A stretch of 64,000 nt of DNA from Lepisosteus oculatus. Its lineage: Eukaryota; Chordata; Actinopteri; Semionotiformes; Lepisosteidae. Each line of letters opens with the position of its first letter. Position 1 is the first letter of the stretch. The notes beneath the pieces are model-generated. The model ran no database searches. It had not been told where the DNA came from and saw only the letters and a list, made by a program, of their open reading frames with translations. This document shows positions 42,112 to 59,829 of the stretch, piece by piece. The translations under genes and the position numbers were made by a program. The stretch covers positions 74,568,284 to 74,632,283 of the forward strand of contig NC_090698.1 of assembly GCF_040954835.1 (NCBI RefSeq), in the 5' to 3' direction.

Positions 42112-43375
42112 CGTTTTTCAAAACAAAGGAAAGCATGCGCAGTTAGTATCACACTGACACTAGATGTCTCCGGAATTCACGGCAGACAAGCAGAATAATC
42201 TTTCACATCTTTTCTGACTTGTGTCGCTAGAAGGAAATCTGTCCCTGCTTTTATAAAGCCATTATGATATTAGTGTTTGGATTTTTTTACTGGTTACCTC
42301 AATATGCTCCATGTGTATGAGAAATGCAAGTGATTAGAGGAAGGCTGTGCCAGTGACAGGGTTCACTCAATTAATTCTGCCAGGGTAAGACTACAGAGCT
42401 GCTTGGGAAGTATTGTCCTTGACATCTTTTGCAATACTAAGGTGGAAATAACTGAGTTCAGACAAACCATCATGTTCATTATTCCAGTCTGCACACTGAA
42501 AGCTGCACTGTCCTGCTCTCCGATCCTCAGCCCAGATCCGGAGCCGGGCCCTGGTGGGAGAAGCTGCTGTAGAACCAGGAAGAAGTGAGCGAGACCGAAG
42601 TGCAGGCTTTGGCCAACAATAGGGTTTCTGTTATTGCACTGGCTCGCTGCTTTTAAGTGAGCTTTTGTGAATGCAGGATTGGAAGTGTTTGACATCTCCT
42701 ATGGGTTTCAGTTCTGGTTCTGAGTTAGAGGTGCTCAGGTCCAGAGCAGGAGTCCAGCAGGAGGGACGCGCTGCGCAGTCCTCACGCTCAGGATGGTCAC
42801 ACGCTGAAGGAACCCCAGCGTTACAGGGGCTGTGGGAGTGTGGAACAAGCTGCCATGCTGCTGATTGCGTCGAGACACCGCTGGCTGGGATCCTCTGATC
42901 GCCTGGATACTAGCGACCAAGTGACCTACAGTAGCTGAGCCACGTGGTCTCCCGTCAGTTGTGACCATTGTGAAGCTCTAACAAGGAAGAATGCTGATCT
43001 CTCATTCTGCATCTCCATCTCCAGGCTGTTTAACGGCAGACTGAAGCCCAGGACGGGGGATTGCTCCTTGATTCCAGTAGCTGAAGGCATGTGGACGACC
43101 TCCCCAGTCAGGAGAGCCTGCAGACTGGCAACACACTCCGCACAGGCGGGAGGTAACTGGGGCCCATGGAAAGGAGTTCAAGCACATTAATCACAAGGCT
43201 GGCACTGAAGCTTGGATTTATGAGCATGTCTGCAGTAGCTTTGTATTTACTAATGTGTCAAGGGGAACAGGTCTTCAGTTATAAGATCTTCTCCACTACT
43301 GCCCTTCATTCTGGGTTTGTCTTCCGCACATAATAACCATGGTGTCACCTCTGCTCCTATCTGGTGCTGGTGGAG
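42112..43375. other. Intergenic between UBOX5 promoter and LZTS3 end
   Basis: 42830-42900 contains the GAGTGTGGAACAAGCTGCCA tail of the CR1-like repeat. Otherwise nothing recognised. Confidence 0.45.
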
Positions 43376-43376
43376 T

Positions 43377-43600
43377 GGTGGCTCTGTGGCTCAGGATCTG
43401 CGCCTGTGGCTGTAAGGAATCTTACTCCAAGGGGCCCCTGAGCAAGGCCCTTCACCCCAGCTGCTCCAGGGGTGCCTTATGAATGACTGACCCTGCACTT
43501 TCACCCTTAGCTTCTCTCTCCCTGTCTGTGTGTCTCATGGAGAGCAAGTTGGGGTATGTGTATGTGAAAAGACAAATTCCTAATACAAGAAATGTCCTGG
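43377..43600 (+). mobile_element. tRNA-derived SINE, second family
   Basis: Head GGCTCTGTGGCTCAGGATCT with an A-box-like TGTGGCTCAGG, then CCCCTGAGCAAGGCCCTTCA, TCTCTCTCCCTGTCTGTGTG and AAAAGACAAATTCCTAATAC. Different from the family at 15785. Confidence 0.75.
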
Positions 43601-43730
43601 AGCTACAAGCACATCTGTCCTGGACCTCTTTACCTGTGGTCAGCAGTGCTTGCCCTTTGAGCCTGTAACCATGGAGAGATTGAGAGATTATTCTAGAAAG
43701 AGTAGAATGCTCAGATGTATTTTTTCATGT

Positions 43731-43749
43731 ATTTATTGGTTTATTGTTA
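43731..43749 (-). other. Candidate distal LZTS3 polyadenylation signals
   Basis: Two AATAAA on the minus strand (within ATTTATTGGTTTATTG) at the edge of an A/T-rich block 43700-44110. They are the first canonical pair after the LZTS3 stop (47479), implying a 3.7-kb 3' UTR; ATTAAA variants near 46071 and 45471 are alternatives. Confidence 0.3.
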
Positions 43750-44179
43750 TAGCTAGAGTATGCTTTCAATCAAGCAATTACAGTTCTTAACATAAATAAA
43801 AAGAATTGTAAAAAAACATTGAAGCGTTTTGTTTTCTTCAGACATTACAATAACAACAATAATAAAAAGGAAACACATGAACAGAGTTTGGATATGTTCA
43901 TTTCTTCTGTACCATGTAGTAGACCCAAAGTAAAGATATATATTTATATATTTTAAAAAATAAAAGCTGAAGTGTCTGTTTAATTAATTCACAATAATCC
44001 TCTTAAATTATTCACACGCAATATCTTGGAATACCATTATAGATATATGTACACATCGATAACAATGATATTTACATCCAAGTACACTTTTCTCTCAGGT
44101 TCTACTAGAAGTACATAGCAGCAAGTCTAAAGAGGAGAAAGACACTGGTGGAGTGCAGCTTCAGCTCCTCCCACTCAGC

Positions 44180-44660
44180 AGACCCTACGGAGAGACCTAT
44201 AGCCTCTGTGGAGCTCTGTGGACCCTATAGAGACCTGTGGACTCTGTGGACCCTATAGAGACCTATAGTCTCTGTGGAGCTCTGTGGACCCTATAGAGAC
44301 CTATAGTCTCTGTGGAGCTCTGTGGACCCTATAGAGACCTGTGGACTCTGTGGACCCTATAGAGACCTATAGTCTCTGTGGAGCTCTGTGGACCCTATAG
44401 AGACCTATAGTCTCTGTGGAGCCCTGTGGACCCTACAGAGACCTATGGACATTGTGGATTGCTGTGGAACCCTGTGGTTCTTCTCGGACCCCTGCTGTAG
44501 CCTGTAGTGCCCTGTGTATCCCTTGGGCCCTGTGTAGCCTACATCTCCCTGTGTAGCCTGTATCGATCTGTGCACTATACAGATCCCTGTGTAGCCTATA
44601 TCTCCCTGTGGATCCTATAAACACCTATGGACTCTGTGGACACTATAGCGTCCTGCAAAC
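44180..44660. repeat. Composite minisatellite, 38- and 28-bp units
   Basis: Units of AGACCTATAGTCTCTGTGGA plus GCTCTGTGGACCCTATAG alternate with shorter AGACCTGTGGACTCTGTGGA units, then degrade toward 44660. Confidence 0.9.
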
Positions 44661-44669
44661 CACACTGAG

Positions 44670-46790
44670 CCCTGTGGGTTCCTGACCAGCCCCGAGGAGC
44701 CCTGTGGGGCTCTGTGCAGTCCTGGGACCTGTGAAGCAATACTGCCTCTCTGTCTCTCTCCTGCTTTCTCCACCTCTGTCAGTCCCCTCCTCTTCCTCCT
44801 TCCCGACTCGATGCTGTTCCACTCTCCCCCCCAGCCCTCTGCCCACCCCTGCCACTCCACCCCGGGTCCAGGAAGGGCTCAAACCATCAGGATTCCCACA
44901 TTCCCAGATTCACGGACATTTTCAGGAGCCCAAGATTTCCTAAGATCATGTTCAGGTTACTCAAAACCCCGCCATATTAGAATGAGCAGTTTAATTAAGC
45001 ACAATTGTCCAGTAGCAGGCATATATGTCAGGCCGTGCGTAATGCACAAGGTTAAGGTAGGCTGAAGTTGTTCCTCTTCCATTTTGGGCTTGGTGTTGTG
45101 TCACAGGTGCCAAACTGCTCATTTTAATGGGGCAGGCTCTTCGGGGCGGTGACTGCTGGGACTTCCCGCCCCCTGTTCAAGTCTGCTCGTCTGTCTGTCT
45201 GCTGTCTGCTGTCTGCTGCCCCACCAAGCACACAGGCACACAGCTGCTCAGGCCAGAGGGGTCGACCACTGGGCCTCTGCTGCTGTGGCTTTCAGAGCGG
45301 GAGTTTGTGAGATCGATTATCTTCCAGCGTGTTTTGATGGCACGAGTTCGACTCCCTCTGCTGTGCCCTCCGCTCACCTGCTGCGTGGGGTGGCGAGTTT
45401 CTGGGGGGTCCGGGGTCGTTCCCTCTCCTGTCCACCACAGCTGTCCACAGGTCTCCAGGCTCACAGCTTTTTTAATTCAGCTTTAAGCCCCTAATTGCTT
45501 TCTTTCACTCAATGAATTCTTTCACTGTATTGAACCAGCTTACCCTTCTTGTCCAATTGAGTCCATATACAATCTTCTCACTCCCCATTTCTTAGAATTT
45601 CACCAGAAGATCCAGTTTTTGTTTAAACCTTTTCTGATTGTTCGAAACAGAGAATTTCAAGGTGGTTTTCAAGTAAAATGCTCTATCTGAAGAGGAGCGC
45701 AGCCTCATCGCAGCTCCTGCGGCTCGGCTCCCAGGGTCACTAACAGTCCAGGTGTGCGCAGGTGAGCCCTCGGCTGGTCAGCCAGCTCTCCATCTTCTCC
45801 AGCAGCGCGCTGCTGGCACTGAAGTCCACACTTATCAGAGAGGAGCCAAATCCCACTGCACAGGCGCAATCTCTCCTCGGGCCAGGTCCTGTCTGCTCCT
45901 GGGGGCTGGCGCTAGCAGGTGTGCACTGACACGGGCCTACCAGCAGAGGGGGTGGTGCAGCATGCTGCCCCTCTCAGGCCAGGCACTCTGTGCCTCTGTG
46001 GTCTTGCACCCTGGCAGCTGAAGCAAACAATGTTCATGTAAAGGGTGGCTCAGGGACTTTTACTTTACTTTGTTTAATGGCAGCTACTTGGAAAGAGGTT
46101 TTTCTTCTTGTACCAGTGGCGAGGGGGTCTGTGTGTGTAACGAGCTTGGGGTGGACGAGGTGGGCAGGGGAGGGAGTCCAGGGCGAACTGCAGCAGGACA
46201 CAACACAGCTGAGCTCCTCAGAGCACGACGTGAGTCTACTCTCATATCACCCCAGGATTATTATTTCCTTGATATTTGTCTTCAAAGCCACTGAAGCCAG
46301 AGCCCTGGCCACTTCCCCACACTGCTGACCTCATGCAATTCATTTTCAGCTGACTTATCAAGTTGGATCATTACAACGTGGTCATGTGTTCTGTTCCAGA
46401 TCATTTTAATGAGATGTGCTCTGGAACACAGTCATACTGCGTTCTGTAATCCAGAGATACAGAACACCTCCACCTGGGAATTTTCTACTGGAATACCTCT
46501 CTATGCTCCTGCAAAATATCTGCATGTTCAAATATTTCACAGATTTGCACAAGAATATCTCAGCTGTGCATACCACGATGATCTGTACTGAATATCTGTG
46601 TTTTCCCTTCTGGAACACTTCAGTGTCCTACACTGTAATAATCTAAGCTCTCCATACTCAAATACTAGTTTCTTGCCCTGCAACTGCAGTCAGTATTTTC
46701 TACTGGAACACCTCACTGTTAATCCTGGAATATCTGAGAGGCATCCCTGAGGAAATACCTGTGTTCCATAGTACGAGAACATCTCAGTGA
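44670..46790. other. Downstream of LZTS3, mostly unassigned
   Basis: No established gene. 45741-45980 (minus) contains an open frame that looks protein-like (see its own entry). The remainder may be LZTS3 3' UTR. Confidence 0.35.
45741..45980 (-). CDS. Possible unidentified terminal exon
   Basis: Minus-strand frame without ATG, about 79 codons, ending SRGLTCAHLDC and a TAG at 45741-45743. The last 40 residues (VGFGSSLISVDFSASSALL, then EKMESWLTSRGL) have ordinary protein composition, and a weak acceptor (GTGCAG) lies near 45860. I do not recognise it. It could be the last exon of an unannotated gene, an alternative LZTS3 end, or chance. Confidence 0.2.
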
Positions 46791-46794
46791 TGAT

Positions 46795-47065
46795 CTGGGG
46801 ATCGGCGCCAGGCCTCAGTGCTCCTGGACTGACCCGCTGCCTGCAGTTGATCGGCGCCAGGCCTCAGTACTAACGGACCAACCCGCTGCCTGCAGTTGAT
46901 CAGCACCAGGCCTCAGTGCTCCTGGAGTGATCCGCTGCCTGCAGTGGATCGGCGCCGGGGGTCAGTACTGTTGGACCGACCCTGCTGTCTGCAGTGGATC
47001 GGCGCCAGGCCTCAGTACTAACGGACCGACCCGCTGCCTGCAGTTGATCAGCACCAGGGGTCAGT
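46795..47065. repeat. About 49-bp minisatellite
   Basis: Five to six copies of GCCTGCAGTTGATCGGCGCC plus AGGCCTCAGTACTAACGGAC, with point and length variants. Confidence 0.9.
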
Positions 47066-47478
47066 GCTGCAGCTCAGGTAAATTCAATTTCAAAACCGTA
47101 GCCCTCATTATCCTTAGATGAGAGATTTAGAAGGAGGAATACAAACAGCTCCCCCAAAACTAATCTGCCTCGAGCGGGCCAGGGAGCTCTCCCAGGCCAT
47201 AGACCGCAGGAGGAGTGAGGCTGGACAGCTGCAGCTCCCGTGTCAGTGTGTCAGGCTCCCAGTTTGCACGCCGCCAGCAGCAGCTCCAGTCAGCGTGTCA
47301 GTCCAGGTGCCACCAGTGGGCTCAGCGTGAGTAAATGGATGAGCTCCAGTGGGCCAGCAGAGCGTCAGTGCCAGTTCCTCTGTCCCCGGATGGGCGCGGT
47401 CCGCGCGGCCCAACCTCTCTGCGCTCTCTGCAGCCCGGCGCTGCCTCGCCAGCGGTGCCGTGTCCCGGGACAGGCCGG

Positions 47479-52544
<5,066 letters not shown>

Positions 52545-52904
52545 TCAGGCCCTGCACCTCTGTCGCAAACACGCCTGGGCTCCGTCTCGACACCGAGAAT
52601 TCACACTGCGCCCCTCGCAGGCCTCCCAGTGCACTGCACACACAGGGGTCTGCGTGTCCGCCAGACACACTGGCTGAAGCACACGCAGCAGCTGCAAGTT
52701 ACAGAGTCACTAGGAGGAAACTAACCCTCCTAAACTGGAGCCCAGGAGAGAGACGCCCTGGCGCAGAGAGGTGGAGCGCAGAGCCTGCTGGGAAATGATT
52801 GCTGCACAGCCTGCTCTGCACAAAAGTGACACACGCACAGAAAAGTAAAGCAATGTCTGAAAATATCAAGATAAAGCAAATTCTCGGGAAAGTGTCTCAT
52901 GTAC

Positions 52905-54030
52905 TCTCCCTCTCTCTGGGCTCTACCCACTGGCCCACACTGCCTCCCTCTCTCTGGACTCTACCCACTGGCCCACACTGCCTCCCTCTCTCTGGGCTCT
53001 ACCCACTGGCCCACACTGCCTCCCTCTCTCTGGGCTCTACCCACTGGCCCACACTGCCTCCCTCTCTCTGGGCTCTACCCACTGGCCCACACTGCCTCCC
53101 TCTCTCTGGGCTCTACCCACTGGCCCACACTGCCTCCCTCTCTCTGGGCTCTACCCACTGGCCCACACTGCCTCCCTCTCTCAGCTCTACCCACTGGCCC
53201 ACACTGCCTCCCTCTCTCTGGGCTCTACCCACTGGCCCACACTGCCTCCCTCTCTCTGGGCTCTACCCACTGGCCCACACTGCCTCCCTCTCTCTGGGCT
53301 CTACCCACTGGCCCACACTGCCTCCCTCTCTCTGGGCTCTACCCACTGGCCCACACTGCCTCTCTCTCTCTGGGCTCTACCCACTGGCCCACACTGCCTC
53401 CCTCTCTCTGGGCTCTACCCACTGGCCCACACTGCCTCCCTCTCTCTGGGCTCTACCCACTGGCCCACACTGCCTCCCTCTCTCTGGGCTCTACCCACTG
53501 GCCCACACTGCCTCCCTCTCTCTGGGCTCTACCCACTGGCCCACACTGCCTCCCTCTCTCAGCTCTACCCACTGGCCCACACTGCCTCCCTCTCTCTGGG
53601 CTCTACCCACTGGCCCACACTGCCTCCCTCTCTCTGGGCTCTACCCACTGGCCCACACTGCCTCCCTCTCTCTGGGCTCTACCCACTGGCCCACACTGCC
53701 TCCCTCTCTCAGCTCTACCCACTGGCCCACACTGCCTCCCTCTCTCTGGGCTCTTACCCACTGGCCCACACTGCCTCCCTCTCTCTGGGCTCTACCCACT
53801 GGCCCACACTGCCTCCCTCTCTCTGGGCTCTACCCACTGGCCCACACTGCCTCCCTCTCTCTGGGCTCTTACCCACTGGCCCACACTGCCTCCCTCTCTC
53901 TGGGCTCTTACCCACTGGCCCACACTGCCTCCCTCTCTCTGGGCTCTTACCCACTGGCCCACACTGCCTCCCTCTCTCTGGGCTCTTACCCACTGGCCCA
54001 CACTGCCTCCCTCTCTCTGGGCTCTTTGCT
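52905..54030. repeat. 38-bp minisatellite, family A, copy 3 (largest)
   Basis: About 29-30 copies of the CTCTACCCACTGGCCCACAC unit, with 35-bp (CTCTCAGCTCT) and 39-bp (GGCTCTTACCC) variants; the 39-bp variants cluster in the last 300 bp. It lies in the LZTS3 5' region. Confidence 0.96.
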
Positions 54031-54034
54031 GGAT

Positions 54035-54650
54035 TTCCACCTTTACATACAGTAAAATGCTCTCTAAGCAAATAAGGTTACACAGGTTGTGCTTTTGTTA
54101 GTACAGACAACAAGAGCAACAGCAGAAAACCACATTGCTATTTCCTAGTGAAAAAGGCTACATGCTTCCTGGACTCAGTGACCAGCCCAGCCTGTGCCAG
54201 TCAGAGCCCCGTGGTAAATCAGTGCCCACTCTGGTGAACCCACAGCTCTGACTGGGGACAGCAGGACACGGGGATCCACTCACAGCGCCTCACTTGGGTC
54301 AGGGGGCACAACAGCCTCCACACTTATTGTGCATTAAAGATCCCAGCCCAGATTACACTGGATCAACGCGCTGAGCTCCTCGTCCTGCACCAGTTGATCC
54401 AGCCTGACCCTCAGTCTCCCCACTCCGTCGCCCGCAGTGCTCAAACCGCACCGTGGGAACCTGTAGCTGCCCCCACGAACCCAGGAACCGAGCCGAAGAC
54501 TCCGCCTCTCGATGGCCCAGGAATCTGAAACGCTCCGGCCTTTTCATTGACTGTGGCCGCGGACCGGCGGCTGGAGCCAGTTAAAGAAAGTGAAAGTGCG
54601 AAGGACAAAGACTGGTTTGGGAACCCGAAGCCCAGCGAGACAGGTGTTTA
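54035..54650. other. LZTS3 5' intron, nothing recognised
   Basis: No exon or repeat I can support between the large array and the GC-rich candidate promoter. Confidence 0.4.
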
Positions 54651-54656
54651 CTGTAC

Positions 54657-54955
54657 CTGAGCGCAGAGGCGGAGCGGAGCTGCTCCCACCTTCCACACCT
54701 GTGACTCCAGCGCACAGAGAACAGCCTGTCGGGACCACAGCCGCGCGCCTTTCCAGGAAATCTGGAGACAACTTGCAAACAAAGGTCTCTCTGACAACAG
54801 GCAGCCCCTCCCTGTTTCTGTGCAGCCCTCCTGCCCTTCTCTGTGCCCTCACTTCCCCTCCTCCGCTACCCTCTGCTACTCTGCTGCCTCGTCCCGCGCT
54901 CCCCTGCTGCCTGCAGCGCACAGCGCCAGGGCAGACACTGCTGCGCTCTGATTGG
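54657..54955 (-). promoter_or_regulatory. Candidate proximal LZTS3 promoter and first exon
   Basis: On the minus strand a CCAAT box (54948-54952) is followed by GC-rich sequence and a donor GCGCTCAG|GTACAGT with exon end at 54657, about 2.1 kb upstream of the acceptor at 52514. No coding content is recognised. Confidence 0.4.
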
Positions 54956-54959
54956 GCGC

Positions 54960-57900
54960 GTCCCTCTGTTGTTCAGTGCACCTGGCCCGCAGCGTTAACC
55001 CTTCGCTGCTCTGTGTGCCCAGCACACACACTGAGCCACCCTCCGTGGGCAGCAACGCACAGACTGTGACCAGCTCTGTAAGCCTCTCTGTGTCGTAGAA
55101 AGGGAGGGTGCAGGGCCTGGCAGCTGGCTAGAATAAAATTCTGGAGGCGACTGTAAGAGTACCCCCGCCCAAACGTCACCCCAATGAAACACAGCAGAAC
55201 CATCCATGTTCCCTGTGGTACAAAAAGGAATGTATGTGTCAGGCCCTGCACGCTGTACAGGGCTTGTCGTGGGATAAGAAGGTTCCACAGCCTGCTCTAT
55301 TTTGTGCTTGGTGTTGTGTCTGACCTTGTTTACTGTATGTCTGAGCCCTGCAAGGAGCTGGTCAGACGCCTCGTGCCCTGCAGTCACGCAGCACAGAGAG
55401 GAGCTGGCAGGAGAAACAGGACCCTGCACACTCACTCCTAACTGTCCGGTGGCTCCAGGCTGGACAGCGAGCAGCACACCCCTGGTGCACTTCTGACCTC
55501 CCCGGGAGTACCTGTAACTGCAGAGGAACCCCCACATCTGTGCAGCCCCAACAGACAAGCTGCAGGGAAGAAAGGTTTGAAGGTGGGAGGTTCTGCACGC
55601 ATGACCTGCAAGCATCTTGGGTCTCCTCATCGTGGGAAAGGAGCCGGGCTCGAGAGGAGAGGCAACCGATCGCACCAGGGGCGGACCACTGCTCGAAATC
55701 TGTAGAACCAGAGGCTCTTGGAGTCATTACAGCCATGAGCACCAGTGTATTCCACCACCTCTGACCCCTGCGTGACCTTTCACTAGCCCGTCCTGAGGAG
55801 ACTGAGGTTTGCCCGTAAGCTGCTAGGGGTTCTGGTGTCTCAGGGATCAGGTTAGCAATGAATTAGAACAAGCAGAGGAGAGCTTTGGGCTCTGGGCTTT
55901 GTAATGCTTACATGATCTTAGCTGCTCATCTAACGCTACCCCTGGCTCAACGCTGAGCCCAGACCTGAGCCCAGCCTCGGCCTTCACTCTGAAACTCACC
56001 GAGACCCCAAACAGGTGCACTGAAGAGCTTCTGCTCCTTACAGAGCAGAGACAGCGACTCTCCCCCTGGCACTTGGACCCAGCATGACTGATCATTGACC
56101 AGGAGAATCGCACACAGTGCTCAGAGCTGTTTACAGCACACACCTCCGTCCAAACTCCACTCTGCTTGGCAGAAGCTCGCAACACGCAAATACAAACTGA
56201 CCCAGTACAGCACTGGCTCCCGACTGGCACACACACAGCTCACGAGCAGTATAACACCCCAGTTGAGCCCCAGGAATGAAACCCCAGCTCCTCTGTCCCA
56301 GCAGGTGAGAGTGGGGGGCTTCAGGTCCCGATATGGTTCCTGCTCTCTGATCTCAGAAACAGCATGAGACAGGCTGATATTTCCACCACAGATCTGTAAA
56401 CACTTCTCCACAGCACACAGACAGGAGAGCACACAGCACACAACACAGGCTCCAGCGCTCTGCTGATCAACACAATAAAAGGATCTTACACTAGCTCTCT
56501 GACGGAACCTGAGTCTGCTCAAGGCTCAACACGACTCCCATGCCCAGCTGTGGACCTCCAGCAGGTTCTGGCCTCTGCGGGTCCCATACTGGGCCAAAGT
56601 GGGGCAACTTCCTGGACAGACATCCTGAAGACTGGGTGCCCAACCTTTGACCTCTGAGCTGGATATTCCACACACACCAGGTGAAGATAACAAGATCTGT
56701 GCAAGCCTCCTTCATGCTCTGACTTAAGTACTTAAGGAAGTACTTGTCATGCAGACTTCAACAGAAAAGATCCTCCCCTGAATGGGTGAAGGAACGCTGT
56801 ACTGGGATCAACTGGAACACTGGAGCTGCAAGAGCTGCACTGGGATCAACTGGAACACAGGAGCTGCAAGCAACTGGTGTAACTACAGAGCAGCTAATGC
56901 ATCTTCTGCCTGCTGAGATCAGGGCGGTGTGCAGTCAAGACAATGTTATATTCCTGGGAGATTTAAACTTCCCCCCATTTTATTACAGACACTGTGATGG
57001 GGGTTTAAGAACATAAGACAGGTTATAGACGACAGTAGTCCCTGCAGAGGAGTCCAGTCTGTTCAGAAGCTAGTAGCTCACTGATCGCAGGTTCCTATCC
57101 AGCTGTTTCTTGACAGGAACCAGGGCATCGGCTTCAACAACACAACTGGACAGCTAGTTCTAGTCTCCCACCACCCTCTGGGTAAAGAAGTGCTTCCAAT
57201 GCAGAAGCAGATTATAACTGGAACAGTTGATGATCATGTCAGAGCCCAGTCTGTGAAGAGCCCTAGTCCACAGGAGGTGAGCCCGTGTTACAGAGAGCCC
57301 GGTGTCTTCTGGGTATGGCTCCCCCTGAGCTCTTAGTTACAAAGTGGGTTTCATGTTAATTAACTTCTAGCCTGGCTCCAGAGTGTTTTGCAGATTACTA
57401 TACCTTTAACAAAGTCAAAGTTATCAACTGTAAAATATATTAAGAAAACATTAGGTTCATTGTTTAACTGACAATTCAGGTTGCGACAAAACCCAGAACA
57501 GACTAGACCCTCCAGGAAAGAAAGTCTGAAAACCCTGACCTACTCCTTTCAAACAACCATAACAGTATTAACAGAACTACAGTGTGTGACTGAGCCACTG
57601 TAGAGTTACTGTTGACACACACTTTCCTTCTCAAGAACCTGGGATTAAAATGAGGGTGTATAGTTTATGAACAGCCCACAGTGAAGGAGTGGGAAGGCTT
57701 ACAGGCAGTGAGTGAGCTGGGAACAGAAGAGAGTGGTTATACTTAAAAAACCATGTTGAAGGTTCAAAACAAATTCATCCCTAAACAATCATGTCCATGT
57801 CTAGGAACATAAAGGATATACACTCTGATGAAAACATGAAGACAACAGCTCAGAGGGAAGAGAGCACTTCCACAGACTGTTTTAAGAGTCCCAGGATTCA

Positions 57901-59395
57901 AAGATGTAAAAGAGTAAAATGAGCTGCATCTGAAAAAGGACATTAGAGTCACCAAGCAGGAGACAGAAAAGAATATTGCAACAGAGGCAGAAAATAAGGC
58001 AGAGCTGCTTCGGCGCAACAACAGTGAAAGAACAGGAAGAGGTGTATTATTTAATGAGATAATGAGGGATCGATAATGGTAGATTAGAAACAAAAAGCAA
58101 ACATTCTACATGAATATTGTATTTGCAACAGAAGATATTAATAACATGTCCCCGTGTTACAGAAAACAAGGTACAAGAAGTGTTAACACACTTGAGAAAG
58201 TTGTGGGTGTCTGGAACAGCTGACAGGAATTGTTCATTCCATGCAGAAAGATAATTTAAGAATTCCTGGACTCCCTTCGGATCGCTTCTGATCAGTATTC
58301 CAGGCAACGGGCATTGTCAATACAAATGGAGTACTGCATGTAAAACAGGACAACATTGTAAAAAACGTAATTAGAAATGTTTTTTTCTGCAAGACTAACT
58401 CACCAAACTGTCCATCTGCACCGAGTGTTTTAATATACACAGACCTAATCAGCTACTGCACTGCAAGTCTCTGTAGTCCGTGTTAAAACACAACGAGCTG
58501 CTCTGGACACACTACCGGCACAAGCGAAGGGACGTGACGAGCTTCAGTGCTGACAGGAGGAAAGACTTATCGCTCATTACTCCCTGTTTGACCAGGGGCT
58601 GAGCTGGCGCTGAAAAAACACCCCGGTCACTGTCGGCTGGAGAGGTGACCCAGGCTCAAACCCACGACACCTGGAGCCCGCCTGCAGCAAACCGCTTCAC
58701 TGATTGACCACTGGGCAAGCTCCTGGATCGGCAGTGGACCCACATGTCTCTGCTCTAAGCTGAACCACCCTGCTGCCAGGAGAGTACAATGCGAGACCCT
58801 TCTCAAGCAGGGATCTCGCCAGCAGACAGAGGCTTTCAGCCACAGCAGGCACTCCAGAACCTTCCTCTGACCTATGACCTCAGCTCCTAACTGACCCCAA
58901 TCAAGCCCTTAGACTGACGGGTCTGCAAGCTCAGAGCTCCTGGTCAGTGCCTGCCTGTCCACTGGCGAGCTGGCCACTGCCTGCTTGTGGCCGAGACAGA
59001 CTCTGGACCAGGCCGGACTGGACTGGACCCCCAGGGCCTGGACAGACCCTCACTCCTGAGCTCCTCACACTGACAGGGTTACTTCTGAAACCCTACAGCA
59101 CCGACACCCTCAGGGCACTGTGGGGGGCAGTAAAAGTGCAAGCAGACTGTCAGGGTACACAGATAACAGCACGGAGTCGAACTGGAGAGACCTCATGCTA
59201 AACCTGTACACTGGACACAGCTCAGTCCAGACAGGAACAAGCAGATCCACTACAGGACTGAACCTTTCCTGCCTCGAACAGGTTGGACTAAGATTCAAGT
59301 ATTCACGAACCCCAGAGTCAAACCAGGGGACGTCTTCATCATCTAGGGAGAAACACGAGCCAGAGGGTTAGAGGGGAAACCACAGTGAAACACAG
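54960..59395. other. Upstream of LZTS3: repeats and unassigned DNA
   Basis: 56790-56875 has two copies of a 36-bp word (GGGATCAACTGGAACAC type). 56935-57000 (plus) encodes DNVIFLGDLNFPP, an APE-endonuclease relic of a LINE. 57110-57340 (minus) and 58190-58260 (plus) are CR1-like tails. No host exon is supported. Confidence 0.45.
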
Positions 59396-59399
59396 GGAA

Positions 59400-59660
59400 A
59401 ACTGAGAACAGGAGGCCCTGCGCACTACGAGTTGTGGGTGTGTGGAACAGGTACACAGCCATGATGCTGAAGCCGATACTCTGGTTTCCCTCAAGACACA
59501 GCTGGATGAGTTTCTCCCATCAGGACGCGACGGGAGTACTTCTTTACACACAGAGTGTTGGGAGTGTGGAACAAGCCACCCAGCCATGTTGTTGAAGCCG
59601 AAACCCTGGCGTGTCTTAAGACACAGATAGATGAGATCCTGAGATTAATCACCAACAGCT
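59400..59660 (+). mobile_element. CR1-like LINE 3' UTR, two tandem copies
   Basis: GTTGTGGGTGTGTGGAACAG ... GAAGCCGATACTCTGG and, 120 bp later, AGTGTGGAACAAGCCACCCA ... GATGAGATCCTGAGATTAAT. Confidence 0.6.
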
Positions 59661-59829
59661 GCAGGGGCCAGGAGGGACAGCTGGGCTGCTGTCCTGGGAG
59701 CCTTTGACTGGGGTCACAGCCAGAGGAGGAGCAGGGATCGATCCCCCTCTCTCAGGTGACAGGGAGGTGGGGGCGCAGTATTTTCTGATGGGCAGTAAGG
59801 TGAGCTGCCTGACTCCTCCTCCCTCCAAA

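Noticed and set aside
52799-54101. 418- and 400-codon plus-strand frames
   Set aside because: Translation of the 38-bp minisatellite in cycling frames; no start context, no domain.
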